From Siphonodentalium dalli (lineage: Eukaryota; Mollusca; Scaphopoda; Gadilida; Siphonodentaliidae), in the NCBI GenBank assembly GCA_032622095.1, contig CP136068.1, positions 679,607-743,606 of the forward strand: a stretch of DNA of 64,000 bases. The letters run 5' to 3'. Position 1 is the stretch's first letter; each line of letters starts with the position of its first letter. The notes under the pieces are model-generated. The model saw nothing but the letters and a program-made list of their open reading frames with translations. It had not been told where the DNA came from and did not search any database. Shown here one piece after another: positions 1 to 14,538 of this stretch. The position numbers were made by a program, and so were the translations under genes.

Positions 1-2529
1 AAACTCACAGCATCCATACCTTAATGTATGGCATCATTAGAACCAGCAGACACCCTATAGCCATAAAAGGACCGACCGCCCTCGATATTTCTATAAAATT
101 AAATCTTACGGACTATTAACCCTTGCCTGGTGGTGGCGAATTTGAGAGGATATTGACTAATCTCACAAGTAAACGGTCTGTGACCAAAACTGACAATATC
201 TATACCTTAACGTATGGCATCATTAGAACCAGCAGACACCCTGTAGCCATAAAAGGACCGACCGCCCTCGATATTTCTATAAAATTAAATCTTACGGACT
301 ATTAACCCTTGCCTGGTGGTGGCGAATTTGTGAGGATATTGACTAAACTCACAAGTAAACGGTCTGTGACCAAAACTGACTATATCCATACCTTAATGTA
401 TGGCATCATTAGAACCAGTAGACACCCTGTAGCCAGAAAAGGACCGACCGCCCTCGATATTTCGATAAATTAAATCTTACGGATCCTTAACCCATGCCTG
501 GTGGTGGCGAATTTGAGAGGATATTGACTAAACTCACAAGTAAACGGTCTGTGACCAAAACTGACAATATCCATACCTTAATGTATGGCATCATTATTAC
601 CAGCAGACACCCTGTAGCCAGAAAAGGACCGACCGCCCTCGATATTTTGATAAATTAAATCTTACGGATCCTTAACCCATGCCTGGTGGTGGCGAATTTG
701 AGAGGATATTGACTAAACTCACAAGTAAACGGTCTGTGACCAAAACTGACAATATCCATACCTTAATGTATGGCATCATTATTACCAGCAGACACCCTGT
801 AGCCAGAAAAGGACCGACCGCCCTCGATATTTCGATAAATTAAATCTTACGGTTCCTTAACCCATGCCTGGTGGTGGCGAATTTGAGAGGATATTGACTA
901 AACTCACAAGTAAACGGTCTGTGACCAAAACTGACAATATCCATACCTTAATGTATGGCATCATTATTACCAGCAGACACCCTGTAGCCAGAAAAGGCCC
1001 GACCGCCCTCGATATTTCGATAAATTAAATCTTACGGATCATTAACCCATGCCTGGTGGTGGCGAATTTGAGAGGATATTGACTAAACTCACAAGTAAAC
1101 GGTCTGTGACCAAAACTCACAACATCCATACCTTAATGGATGGCATCATTAGAACCAGCAGACACCTTGTAGGCAGAAAAGGACCGACCGCCCTCGATAT
1201 TTCGATAAATTAAATCTTACGGACTCTTAACCCATGACTGGTGGTGGCGAATTTGAGAGGATATTGACTAAACTCACAAGTAAACGGTCTGTGACCAAAA
1301 CTGACAACATCCATACCTTAATGTATGGCATCATTTGAACCAGCAGACACCCTGTAGCCATAAAAGGACCGACCGCCCTCGATATTTCTATAAAATTAAA
1401 TCTTACGGACTATTAACCCTTGCCTGGTGGTGGCGAATTTGAGAGGATATTGACTAATCTCACAAGTAAACGGTCTGTGACCAAAACTGACAATATCAAT
1501 ACCTTAACGTATGGCATCATTAGAACCAGCAGACACCCTGTAGCCATAAAAGGACCGACCGCCCTCGATATTTCTATAAAATTAAATCTTACGGACTATT
1601 AACCCATGCCTGGTGGTGGCGAATTTGAGAGGATATTGACTAAACTCACAAGTAAACGGTCTGTGACCAAAACTGACTATATCCATACCTTAATGTATGG
1701 CATCATTAGAACCAGTAGACACCCTGTAGCCAGAAAAGGACCGACCGCCCTCGATATTTCGATAAATTAAATCTTACGGATCCTTAACCCATGCCTTGTG
1801 GTGGCGAATTTGAGAGGATATTGACTAAACTCACAAGTAAACGGTCTGTGACCAAAACTGACAATATCCATACCTTAAAGTATGGCATCATTATTACCAG
1901 CAAACACCCTGTAGCCAGAAAAGGACCGACCGCCCTCGATATTTCGATAAATTAAATCTTACGGATCCTTATCCCATGCCTGGTGGTGGCGAATTTGAGA
2001 GGATATTGACTAAACTCACAAGTAAACGGTCTGTGACCAAAACTCACAACATCCATACCTTAATGTATGGCATCATTAGAACCAGCAGATACCCTGTAGG
2101 CAGAAAAGGACCGACCGCCCTCGATATTTCGATAAATTAAATCTTACGGACTCTTAACCCATGACTGGTGGTGGCGAATTTGAGAGGATATTGACTAATC
2201 TCACAAGTAAACGGTCTGTGACCAAAACTGACTATATCCATACCTTAATGTATGGCATCATTAGAACCAGCAGACACCCTGTAGCTAGAAAAGGACCGAC
2301 CGCCCTCGATATTTCTATAAAATTAAATCTTACGGATCCTTAACCCATGCCTGGTGGTGGCGAATTTGAGAGGATATTGACTAAACTCACAAGTAAACGG
2401 TCTGTGACCAAAACTGACAATATCCATACCTTAATGTATGGCATCATTAGAACCAGCAGACACCCTGTAGCTAGAAAAGGACCGAACGCCCTCGATATTT
2501 CTATAAAATTAAATCTTACGGATCCTTAA

Positions 2530-3640
2530 CCCATGCCTGGTGGTGGCGAATTTGAGAGGATATTGACTAAACTCACAAGTAAACGGTCTGTGACCAAAAC
2601 TGAAAATATCCATACCTTAATGTATGGCATCATTATTACCAGCAGACACCCTGTAGCCAGAAAAGGACCGACCGCCCTCGATATTTCGATAAATTAAATT
2701 TTACGGATCCTTAACCCATGCCTGGTGGTGGCGAATTTGAGAGGATATTGACTAAACTCACAAGTAAACGGTCTGTGACCAAAACTCACAACATCCATAC
2801 CTTAATGTATGGCATCATTATTACCAGCAGACACCCTGTAGCCAGAAAAGGACCGACCGCCCTCGATATTTCGATAAATTAAATCTTACGGATCCTTAAC
2901 ACATGCCTGGTGGTGGCGAATTTGAGAGGATATTGACTAAACTCACAAGTAAACGGTCTGTGACCAAAACTCACAACATCCATACCTTAATGTATGGCAT
3001 CATTAGAACCAGCAGACACCCTGTAGGCAGAAAAGGACCGACCGCCCTCGATATTTCGATAAATTAAATCTTACGGACTCTTAACCCATGACTGGTGGTG
3101 GCGAATTTGAGAGGATATTGACTAAACTCACAAGTAAACGGTCTGTGACCAAAACTGACAACATCCATACCTTAATGTATGGCATCATTTGAACCAGCAG
3201 ACACCCTGTAGCCATAAAAGGACCGACCGCCCTCGATATTTCTATAAAATTAAATCTTACGGACTATTAACCCTTGCCTGTTGGTGGCGAATTTGAGAGG
3301 ATATTGACTAATCTCACAAGTAAACGGTCTGTGACCAAAACTGACAATATCCATACCTTAACGTATGGCATCATTAGAACCAGCAGACATCCTGTAGCCA
3401 TAAAAGGACGACCGCCCTCGATATTTCTATAAAATTAAATCTTACGGACTATTAACCCTTGCCTGGTGGTGGCGAATTTGAGAGGATATTGACTAATCTC
3501 ACAAGTAAACGGTCTGTGACCAAAACTGACAATATCTATACCTTAACGTATGGCATCATTAGAACCAGCAGACACCCTGTAGCCATAAAAGGACCGACCG
3601 CCCTCGATATTTCTATAAAATTAAATCTTACGGACTATTA
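2530..3640 (+). repeat. Higher-order satellite block, copy 1 (matches 6236-7347)
   Basis: A run of about six monomers whose order of variants, including the rare GAAAATATCC and CTGTTGGTGG forms, recurs 3,706 bp downstream. That offset equals 20 monomers. The copies agree in small idiosyncratic changes, such as the 1-base loss in AAAAGGACGACC, so they arose by block duplication and not by independent mutation. Confidence 0.85.
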
Positions 3641-4197
3641 ACCCTTGCCTGGTGGTGGCGAATTTGAGAGGATATTGACTAAACTCACAAGTAAACGGTC
3701 TGTGACCTAAACTGACTATATCCATACCTTAATGTATGGCATCATTAGAACCAGCAGACACCCTGTAGGCAGAAAAGGACCGACCGCCCTCGATATTTCG
3801 ATAAATTAAATCTTACGGATCCTTAACCCATGCCTGGTGGTGGCGAATTTGAGAGGATATTGACTAAACTCACAAGTAAACGGTCTGTGACCAAAACTCA
3901 CAACATCCATACCTTAATGTATGGCATCATTAGAACCAGCAGACACCCTGTAGGCAGAAAAGGACCGACCGCCCTCGATATTTCGATAAATTAAATCTTA
4001 CGGACTCTTAACCCATGCCTGGTGGTGGCGAATTTGAGAGGATATTGACTAAACTCACAAGTAAACGGTCTGTGACCTAAACTGACTATATCCATACCTT
4101 AATGTATGGCATCATTAGAACCAGCAGACACCCTGTAGCTGGAAAAGGACCGACCGCCCTCGATATTTCTATAAAATTAAATCTTACGGATCCTTAA

Positions 4198-5700
4198 CCC
4201 ATGCCTGGTGGTGGCGAATTTGAGAGGATATTGACTAAACTCACAAGTAAACGGTCTGTGACCAAAACTGACAATATCCATACCTTAATGTATGGCATCA
4301 TTATTACCAACAGACACCCTGTAGCCAGAAAAGGACCGACCGCCCTCGTTATTTCGATAAATTAAATTTTACGGATCCTTAACCCATGCCTGGTGGTGGC
4401 GAATTTGAGAGGATATTGACTAAACTCACAAGTAAACGGTCTGTGACCAAAACTCACAACATCCATACCTTAATGTATGGCATCATTATTACCAGCAGAC
4501 ACCCTGTAGCCAGAAAAGGACCGACCGCCCTCGATATTTCGATAAATTAAATCTTACGGATCCTTAACACATGCCTGGTGGTGGCGAATTTGAGAGGATA
4601 TTGACTAAACTCACAAGTAAACGGTCTGTGACCAAAACTCACAACATCCATACCTTAATGTATGGCATCATTAGAACCAGCAGACACCCTGTAGGCAGAA
4701 AAGGACCGACCGCCCTCGATATTTCGATAAATTAAATCTTACGGACTCTTAACCCATGACTGGTGGTGGCGAATTTGAGAGGATATTGACTAAACTCACA
4801 AGTAAACGGTCTGTGACCAAAACTGACAACATCCATACCTTAATGTATGGCATCATTTGAACCAGCAGACACCCTGTAGCCATAAAAGGACCGACCGCCC
4901 TCGATATTTCTATAAAATTAAATCTTACGGACTCTTAACCCATGACTGTTGGTGGCGAATTTGAGAGGATATTGACTAAACTCACAAGTAAACGGTCTGT
5001 GACCAAAACTGACAAAATCCATACCTTAATGTATGGCATCATTTGAACCAGCAGACACCCTGTAGCCATAAAAGGACCGACCGCCCTCGATATTTCTATA
5101 AAATTAAATCTTACGGACTCTTAACCCATGACTGTTGGTGGCGAATTTGAGAGGATATTGACTAATCTCACAAGTAAACGGTCTGTGACCAAAACTGACA
5201 ATATCCATACCTTAATGTATGGTATCATTATTACCAGCAGACACCCTGTAGCCAGAAAAGGACCGACCGCCTTCGATATTTCGATAAATTAAATCTTACG
5301 GATCCTTAACCCATGCCTGGTGGTGGCGAATTTGAGAGGATATTGACTAAACTCACAAGTAAACGGTCTGTGACCAACACTTGCAATATCCATACCTTAA
5401 TGTATGGTATCATTATTACCAGCAGACACCCTGTAGCCAAAAAAGGACCGACCGCCCTCGATATTTCGTTAAATTAACTCTTACGGACTCTTAACCCATG
5501 ACTGGTGTTGGCGAATTTGAGAGGATATTGACTAAACTCACAAGTAAACGGTCTGTGACCAACACTTGCAATATCCATACCTTAATGTATGGTATCATTA
5601 TTACCAGCAGACACACTGTAGCCAGAAAAGGACCAACCGCCCTCGATATTTCGATAAATTAAATCTTACGGATCCTTAACCCATGCCTGGTGGTGGCGAA
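4198..5700 (+). repeat. Higher-order satellite block, copy 1 (matches about 8277-9740)
   Basis: About eight monomers marked by CTCGTTATTT (4345), GACAAAATCC and two CAACACTTGC variants (5376, 5554). The same series recurs about 4,077 bp downstream, 22 monomers away, and reaches the inner edge of the array. Confidence 0.85.
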
Positions 5701-6235
5701 TTTGAGAGGATATTGACTAAACTCACAAGTAAACGGTCTGTGACCAAAACTGACAATATCCATACTTTAATGTATGGCATCATTATTACCAGCAGACACC
5801 CTGTAGCCAGAAAAGGACCGACCGCCCTCGATATTTCGATAAATTAAATCTTACGGATCCTTAACCCATGCCTGGTGGTGGCGAATTTGAGAGGATATTG
5901 ACTAAACTCACAAGTAAACGGTCTGTGACCAAAACTCACAACATCCATACCTTAATGTATGGCATCATTAGAACCAGCAGACACCCTGTAGGCATAAAAG
6001 GACCGACCGCCCTCGATATTTCGATAAATTAAATCTTACGGACTCTTAACCCATGACTGGTGGTGGCGAATTTGAGAGGATATTGACTAAACTCACAAGT
6101 AAACGGTATGTGACCAAAACTGACAATATCCATACCTTAATGTATGGCATCATTATTACCAGCAGACACCCTGTAGCCAGAAAAGGACCGACCGCCCTCG
6201 ATATTTCTATAAAATTAAATCTTACGGATCCTTAA

Positions 6236-7347
6236 CCCATGCCTGGTGGTGGCGAATTTGAGAGGATATTGACTAAACTCACAAGTAAACGGTCTGTGAC
6301 CAAAACTGAAAATATCCATACCTTAATGTATGGCATCATTATTACCAGCAGACACCCTGTAGCCAGAAAAGGACCGACCGCCCTCGATATTTCGATAAAT
6401 TAAATTTTACGGATCCTTAACCCATGCCTGGTGGTGGCGAATTTGAGAGGATATTGACTAAACTCACAAGTAAACGGTCTGTGACCAAAACTCACAACAT
6501 CCATACCTTAATGTATGGCATCATTATTACCAGCAGACACCCTGTAGCCAGAAAAGGACCGACCGCCCTCGATATTTCGATAAATTAAATCTTACGGATC
6601 CTTAACACATGCCTGGTGGTGGCGAATTTGAGAGGATATTGACTAAACTCACAAGTAAACGGTCTGTGACCAAAACTCACAACATCCATACCTTAATGTA
6701 TGGCATCATTAGAACCAGCAGACACCCTGTAGGCAGAAAAGGACCGACCGCCCTCGATATTTCGATAAATTAAATCTTACGGACTCTTAACCCATGACTG
6801 GTGGTGGCGAATTTGAGAGGATATTGACTAAACTCACAAGTAAACGGTCTGTGACCAAAACTGACAACATCCATACCTTAATGTATGGCATCATTTGAAC
6901 CAGCAGACACCCTGTAGCCATAAAAGGACCGACCGCCCTCGATATTTCTATAAAATTAAATCTTACGGACTATTAACCCTTGCCTGTTGGTGGCGAATTT
7001 GAGAGGATATTGACTAATCTCACAAGTAAACGGTCTGTGACCAAAACTGACAATATCCATACCTTAACGTATGGCATCATTAGAACCAGCAGACATCCTG
7101 TAGCCATAAAAGGACGACCGCCCTCGATATTTCTATAAAATTAAATCTTACGGACTATTAACCCTTGCCTGGTGGTGGCGAATTTGAGAGGATATTGACT
7201 AATCTCACAAGTAAACGGTCTGTGACCAAAACTGACAATATCTATACCTTAACGTATGGCATCATTAGAACCAGCAGACACCCTGTAGCCATAAAAGGAC
7301 CGACCGCCCTCGATATTTCTATAAAATTAAATCTTACGGACTATTAA
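6236..7347 (+). repeat. Higher-order satellite block, copy 2 (matches 2530-3640)
   Basis: Second copy of the 20-monomer-offset block. It carries the same rare monomer variants in the same order, including the shortened AAAAGGACGACC and the CTGTTGGTGG monomer. Confidence 0.85.
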
Positions 7348-8276
7348 CCCTTGCCTGGTGGTGGCGAATTTGAGAGGATATTGACTAAACTCACAAGTAA
7401 ACGGTCTGTGACCAAAACTGACTATATCCATACCTTAATGTATGGCATCATTAGAACCAGTAGACACCCTGTAGCCAGAAAAGGACCGACCGCCCTCGAT
7501 ATTTCGATAAATAAAATCTTACGGATCCTTAACCCATGCCTGGTGGTGGCGAATTTGAGAGGATATTGACTAAACTCACAAGTAAACGGTCTGTGACCAA
7601 AACTGACAATATCCATACCTTAATGTATGGCATCATTATTACCAGCAGACACCCTGTAGCCAGAAAAGGACCGACCGCCCTCGATATTTCGATAAATTAA
7701 ATCTTACGGATCCTTAACCCATGCCTGGTGGTGGCGAATTTGAGAGGATATTGACTAAACTCACAAGTAAACGGTCTGTGACCAAAACTCACAACATCCA
7801 TACCTTAATGTATGGCATCATTAGAACCAGCAGACACCCTGTAGGCAGAAAAGGACCGACCGCCCTCGATATTTCGATAAATTAAATCTTACGGACTCTT
7901 AACCCATGACTGGTGGTGGCGAATTTGAGAGGATATTGACTAATCTCACAAGTAAATGGTCTGTGACCTAAACTGACTATATCCATACCTTAATGTATGG
8001 CATCATTAGAACCAGCAGACACCCTGTAGCTAGAAAAGGACCGACCGCCCTCGATATTTCTATAAAATTAAATCTTACGGATCCTTAACCCATGCCTGGT
8101 GGTGGCGAATTTGAGAGGATATTGACTAAACTCACAAGTAAACGGTCTGTGACCAAAACTGACAATATCCATACCTTAATGTATGGCATCATTAGAACCA
8201 GCAGACACCCTGTAGCTGGAAAAGGACCGAACGCCCTCGATATTTCTATAAAATTAAATCTTACGGATCCTTAACC

Positions 8277-9740
8277 CATGCCTGGTGGTGGCGAATTTGA
8301 GAGGATATTGACTAAACTCACAAGTAAACGGTCTGTGACCAAAACTGACAATATCCATACCTTAATGTATGGCATCATTATTACCAACAGACACCCTGTA
8401 GCCAGAAAAGGACCGACCGCCCTCGTTATTTCGATAAATTAAATTTTACGGATCCTTAACCCATGCCTGGTGGTGGCGAATTTGAGAGGATATTGACTAA
8501 ACTCACAAGTAAACGGTCTGTGACCAAAACTCACAACATCCATACCTTAATGTATGGCATCATTATTACCAGCAGACACCCTGTAGCCAGAAAAGGACCG
8601 ACCGCCCTCGATATTTCGATAAATTAAATCTTACGGATCCTTAACACATGCCTGGTGGTGGCGAATTTGAGAGGATATTGACTAAACTCACAAGTAAACG
8701 GTCTGTGACCAAAACTCACAACATCCATACCTTAATGTATGGCATCATTAGAACCAGCAGACACCCTGTAGGCAGAAAAGGACCGACCGCCCTCGATATT
8801 TCGATAAATTAAATCTTACGGACTCTTAACCCATGACTGGTGGTGGCGAATTTGAGAGGATATTGACTAAACTCACAAGTAAACGGTCTGTGACCAAAAC
8901 TGACAACATCCATACCTTAATGTATGGCATCATTTGAACCAGCAGACACCCTGTAGCCATAAAAGGACCGACCGCCCTCGATATTTCTATAAAATTAAAT
9001 CTTACGGACTCTTAACCCATGACTGTTGGTGGCGAATTTGAGAGGATATTGACTAAACTCACAAGTAAACGGTCTGTGACCAAAACTGACAAAATCCATA
9101 CCTTAATGTATGGCATCATTTGAACCAGCAGACACCCTGTAGCCATAAAAGGACCGACCGCCCTCGATATTTCTATAAAATTAAATCTTACGGACTATTA
9201 ACCCTTGCCTGGTGGTGGCGAATTTGAGAGGATATTGACTAATCTCACAAGTAAACGGTCTGTGACCAAAACTGACAATATCCATACCTTAATGTATGGT
9301 ATCATTATTACCAGCAGACACCCTGTAGCCAGAAAAGGACCGACCGCCTTCGATATTTCGATAAATTAAATCTTACGGATCCTTAACCCATGCCTGGTGG
9401 TGGCGAATTTGAGAGGATATTGACTAAACTCACAAGTAAACGGTCTGTGACCAACACTTGCAATATCCATACCTTAATGTATGGTATCATTATTACCAGC
9501 AGACACCCTGTAGCCAAAAAAGGACCGACCGCCCTCGATATTTCGTTAAATTAACTCTTACGGACTCTTAACCCATGACTGGTGTTGGCGAATTTGAGAG
9601 GATATTGACTAAACTCACAAGTAAACGGTCTGTGACCAACACTTGCAATATCCATACCTTAATGTATGGTATCATTGTTACCAGCAGACACCCTGTAGCC
9701 AGAAAAGGACCGACCGCCCTCGATATTTCGTTAAATTAAA
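8277..9740 (+). repeat. Higher-order satellite block, copy 2, at the inner array edge
   Basis: Repeats the marker series of 4198-5700: CTCGTTATTT at 8422, then GACAAAATCC, then two CAACACTTGC monomers near 9453 and 9638. The second CAACACTTGC monomer is the penultimate monomer of the array. The same variant is penultimate at the inner edge of the inverted right array. Confidence 0.85.
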
Positions 9741-10944
9741 TCTTACGGATCCTTAACCCATGCCTGGTGGTGGCGAATTTGAGAGGATATTGACTAAACT
9801 CACAAATAAACGGTCTGTGACCAAAACTGACAATAGCCAGGATAATACATATTAATACAACCTAATTGTGTTTGCGTGTTTGTTTGTTATCTGCCCGGCT
9901 ATGCATGAGCGACCAAATGGGTAGTCTCATGAGATAGTTGACGTGAGTTGTCTTAAAGGGGTACTGTAATCCGACCATTTATGGGACCTTCTCATTTAAT
10001 ACTCAACATAATATATGCAACACATGAATTAATTTGAGCCCTGGATTATTAAACAATCAACTCATATGCTCTCTGAACGGTGCAAACACATGGTAATAAT
10101 AATTAAAATTATAGTTATAACTCCAGCCATAAATTTATTTGTATTATTATTATTGCACCGTTTGTAGTGCATAGCATATTTTGCACTAATCCATGACTGA
10201 AATTCATTCATTTGTTGTATACGTTCTTTTGAGTAAAAGGAGATGGTCCCATATATGGCCGGATTTAGTGAACAGTACACCTTTAAATTGGCACTAATGA
10301 ATAGTTTAACTAAATAATTAAATGTAGGCCCTATACCCATACTGGTTGAATTTTAGTGGTTGAACATTGCGTCACATTGGTATACTGACAAGATTGGTGT
10401 CAGCTAGGGGTATGGTACCGTTGACATCAGACTGCTTCACCCTTTTTATGATGGCAGCCTCTTGATATTTTTCACACAAAAAACATGTGCCAATGCTCCC
10501 TATGGGAAACTCGCAATAAGAGAATGCGCTGACACTGGCACAGCTCTCCGTCTCAATTTGGGGTAAACAAGATTATATTTGACTGGGTTATTGGACACTA
10601 GGGGGACATGATTTTGGTATTTACGAAATAACGGGCATTTAGGGAGACAAAGACACTTAGGGAAACTTTTAAAAAGTCGACTTAAATTTCGTCTCCTTAT
10701 AGCAGCGAAATTTGAAATTTAGAAATTATTTGTCCGCATTAGGTGTAAGTACTATAGTACGCATGCATAATTAGATAACCGTTAGTTCGTGAATATGACC
10801 TCCGAATTTAAATATTAACGAAATAACGCGCAAGTCACAATGCACGTTTTTTCGTGGAGAGTCTCGCCCTAATATCCTTTGTAGATTAATATATAAGAGT
10901 GAAATGATAATGTACATGTATGATTGGCACTTTGTCATGTTCAT

Positions 10945-11138
10945 TCTTTAAGACACTTCTTCAAATATATCCGTTATTTCGTTAATTATTTCCAAATATC
11001 AATCGGAAATAATTTTTTGATATGTGATCCTGACTATCAATCTTTAAGACATTTCTTCAAATATCTCCGTTATTTCGTTAATTATTTCCAAATATCAATC
11101 GCAGTAGACCATACCATCCCTTTTGATACGTGATCCTG
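10945..11138 (+). repeat. Tandem duplication of a roughly 90-bp AT-rich segment
   Basis: Two diverged copies, 10945-11032 and 11041-11138. Both run from TCTTTAAGACA through CCGTTATTTCGTTAATTATT to a GATCCTG end. The second copy carries about 10 extra bases before its end. The core also occurs in reverse complement near 10812 (TAACGAAATAACG). Confidence 0.85.
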
Positions 11139-11158
11139 CCTCAGGTGACTCCTGAGGC
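11138..11158. repeat. Small perfect hairpin
   Basis: GCCTCAGG and CCTGAGGC, separated by TGACT, form an 8-bp perfect stem at the end of the tandem duplication. There is no T-run or gene context that would make it a terminator. Confidence 0.6.
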
Positions 11159-12897
11159 GAGGATAACGTATTATACGATACCAGATCCTACGGAGGATTC
11201 CGTATTGTTTTATATCTACACCAGTGCGCATGGCCTGTTTAAGTATATATGTCATCCCCGTATGTATTCCGTGAATCAATCTGGTGGACTTGCAAAGTCT
11301 ACTCTATACAATGAACACAAGAAGAAGCCCACCTTTATCGTCCCAATTCAGTAAACAGCTAATTTATCGAAGTTTGTCCTAAAATGTCATGCATAATCGG
11401 GTCGCAGAACCGTAAAATTGCCGTAGAACCGCTGTTGTCAAGTCGGAGAACCGTAAAATAGGTTGGATAACCGCAAAAAACGATTGTGCAGTGTGAGTTC
11501 GCTGCCATTTGATGATATGGACTTAATTAATATGTTGAATAGTCTTTAAGCCGTCACTATCTGGGTATCTTTGCTGCACGCGTTAAATAGAGAATGTATT
11601 GCTTTGAGTCATGTTGCACCCCATTCATCCATTGCTTGTGTGAATCTACCAATATTACTAAGCATAATTCCAAGATACGTGTATTCGTTGACATGTTCCA
11701 ACCGTGACAGCAGACACATTTGGACAGCGGCACAAGAGAACATTTTTGTTTTTAAAAACTACCGTAACTCTTATCTTAAACGATTGATGTGAAGCATTGA
11801 GGATTATTGGGGGGTGGACGGACATGAAGCTATATATGTATGTACGCACTTGTTATTGAGAATAAAACATTGTTTACACCAAATATATGTTTTATGTCAT
11901 CACTCGAAATTGTGAAAAGGTTAGGCGACAATATATAACTTTGCCTTACACCTATCGTGGACATGGATGGAAGGACCCGGTCATGTGAATGTTGGTAATA
12001 TATTAGCCATTATCACATAGCGACTGTATTATGCGCAATATATTTCCCTCAATGCACAAGCATTTCATATTTTCGAAAAGTATTTGTCTATTAATGAAAG
12101 TTAGTTGTCCATGTCGACATTTGAAATGAATTGTTATTAAGACTATATTATGGTAGCTGTTTTCCATATATTGCTATACCTCAACATGCATGACTCAAGT
12201 TGTATTTAAAAAAAACACATTAATACATTTTATATTTAATTGAGTGGCACTCGATCAGTTGAAGTGTCAATTATACTGTATCTAATATTGCATGTGGTAT
12301 GTCATATATCGTATGTATAGCTGTATTTAGACATATCATATCATATCAATCACCATGCGGGGCCATTATATATGTTAATAAAAGCCAAAAGGAGAATAAT
12401 GGAAGCACCTGAAAAAGAGCGTTTTCTTGACCCACTGGCATGACCCCTTACACTGGCAATTCCTTCGTTCTATTGCAGTACCATTTATAGATGACCAATT
12501 TTGTAAAATCGATAGTTTATCAGCGCGGTAAATTTCGTACTGCGATTGGTTATTAAATTTCAAATCTTCAAAGCAACTTAGTGTCCTATCCACAACATCA
12601 CATCGACCATGAGGGTAATTTGTTAATGAAATATTAATACTTTGATATGTCGCATATTGTATATATATAAGCCTAAGTGTACGTAATTTACTTGAACTGA
12701 ATCACAAACACAGGCTACGCCCGGCGGCCAAACAATTAAATAGTTTAGAAGACAGTTTATTTGTGGGTTTATGTATGGGCATTGGGCACCACCACGACGG
12801 AAACGCACAAACAAGCTCTCTTCAGTTCTGACTAAACCGATAATTATTCAATAACAAATCACAGAGTCATGTTTGTGTCTTTCGCATCCAGGAACCA

Positions 12898-12912
12898 GGG
12901 GGGGGGGGGGGG
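12898..12912 (+). repeat. Run of 15 consecutive G
   Basis: An uninterrupted G homopolymer in otherwise AT-rich non-coding DNA. Its length is likely to be polymorphic or affected by sequencing error. Open frames that cross it are therefore unreliable. Confidence 0.95.
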
Positions 12913-14538
12913 CAGGACAAAACTCCAGGGTACAAGGTTGAACTCTTTGTGTTTGTTTTATTTTGGGAGGCAGCACCCACAGCAAGTATTTTCCTTCCTA
13001 CATGTATGTCGGACACCGCCTCTCCAACATAACCATCGGAATGACACACCATTTGGGAATGCTAGGTCCCATCTACTCAATAATGAACACCATACAATAA
13101 TACAGGAAATTGTTTGTGTTAATGCACCAGAAGAATTAAAGGTACAGATGGCCCCCTCGAGAGGTATGCTGTTAAAATAATCACACCCGTTAAAAACAGC
13201 CAAATACAGAAAGAATATTAAAATGTAGACCTAATTTGTTTATATATATATATAATACATATCGCATATAAATAGTGTGTTATTATCAATGTTGTACTCT
13301 TTGTTATGTAAACAAAGGCAAAACTCTTTAACCTTGTTTTGTAAATTTGTATACTCAACAATGCATCCAAACTTGACAATAACATACTATTTGTGCAATA
13401 GTTATACTTGGTATAGTATAACAACACACTGTGTCTATATTTTAATATTCGTTCTGTTTATTTGGGGTTTTAACGGATGTGAATATTTTAACAGTAATAC
13501 TCAGCACCAATGATTATTGTGTCTTTAAATGAGCTGACGTCATCGAAGCGATAGTTTAATGTCAAATATTAAAAACAGCACTGAGAACTGATGGCGAAAC
13601 TTATGTTGTCGTCTATAAAATAACATTTATTGGGTTTTTATATATACATTTATATATTAAATTATGAGCCTCCTGACCTTGAGTAATGCTCTATATGGGT
13701 CCAATTTATAAGCCTGTACAGTTACAAATAAATTTAGTTGCCACAATTTTAATCTTTCAACATAGATTTGGAGAAAAACTACAATAAATCTGCTATGGTC
13801 CCTCGTCACCAACCCACCCAACAGGACCTTGTATCCTAGATTTGTTCCTGTCATGCCCCACCCCGTGCATGAATGGTATTTGAATTACATTCTGAATTAC
13901 CAACAAAACATCTAAAGGTACCCGGTGTCCAGGTTATCTGGAGTACCACATGTTTTGGTACTCTTCACTTCCATGCAGGTAGGCTACACTATGTGGATTA
14001 CATGTTCAGGTACTATGTAGTAGATGTCTGGGTATTTTTGCAATAACATATACATGTATACAAATGCCATGTGAAGAACCTGAGCAGGTACTCCAGGTAA
14101 TTAGCCCTTGGAAGTTGGAATAATATCCCACATAGAATTTAATAATGTGGCATGTCATATTTCGAATGTTGCCACAGCGTTTCATATAACGTTTCTGATT
14201 ATCGTGGGCAATTTTGAACACTGCAAGACCTGTTCTGGTACCACGGGGTACACAGTTGAAATATTATGATATTAGCGCTGGTCAGATAATTTTTGACATC
14301 GAGGTATTAGATCTCAAATTAAGTACATCTGGGTTCTTCGATATACGGTGATCAATTACATGGACTCCCTTGCGTCGTGTAATACTCCACATTATGTTAC
14401 TGTTATTAGTATAAACCCTGGATCAAGGTTTTGTACTTAATTTAAGGTTGAAAAGACTGTACATAAGCTTAATTTTCGAGTTCCGAAATAATATGCTATT
14501 TATAAATTATGTTGCTCATCCCTTTGGACACATACAGT

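Larger units (their letters stand above)
1..9838 (+). repeat. 185/186-bp satellite array, left, + orientation
   Basis: About 53 head-to-tail monomers of 185 or 186 bp that run off the left edge. Each monomer contains CCTGGTGGTGGCGAATTTG, an ACAAGTAAACGGTCTGTGACC block and a CTTACGGA junction, often forming GGATCC. The 1-bp length difference comes from the variants CTATAAAATTAAAT (186) and CGATAAATTAAAT (185). Because 186 is divisible by three, many monomers keep a 60-codon open frame ending in TAA. This is an arithmetic by-product, not a gene family. Monomers differ at a few recurring positions, so the array can be read as a series of variant types. It ends inside a monomer, just after GACAATAGCC. 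The length is close to a nucleosome repeat and would suit a centromeric or pericentromeric satellite, which is inference. Confidence 0.98.

Noticed and set aside
123-9800. Dozens of 60-codon open frames with near-identical products in the satellite arrays
   Set aside because: They follow from a 186-bp monomer with one stop per repeat. The 185-bp monomers break the frame, there is no codon bias or start context, and they occur in both arrays.
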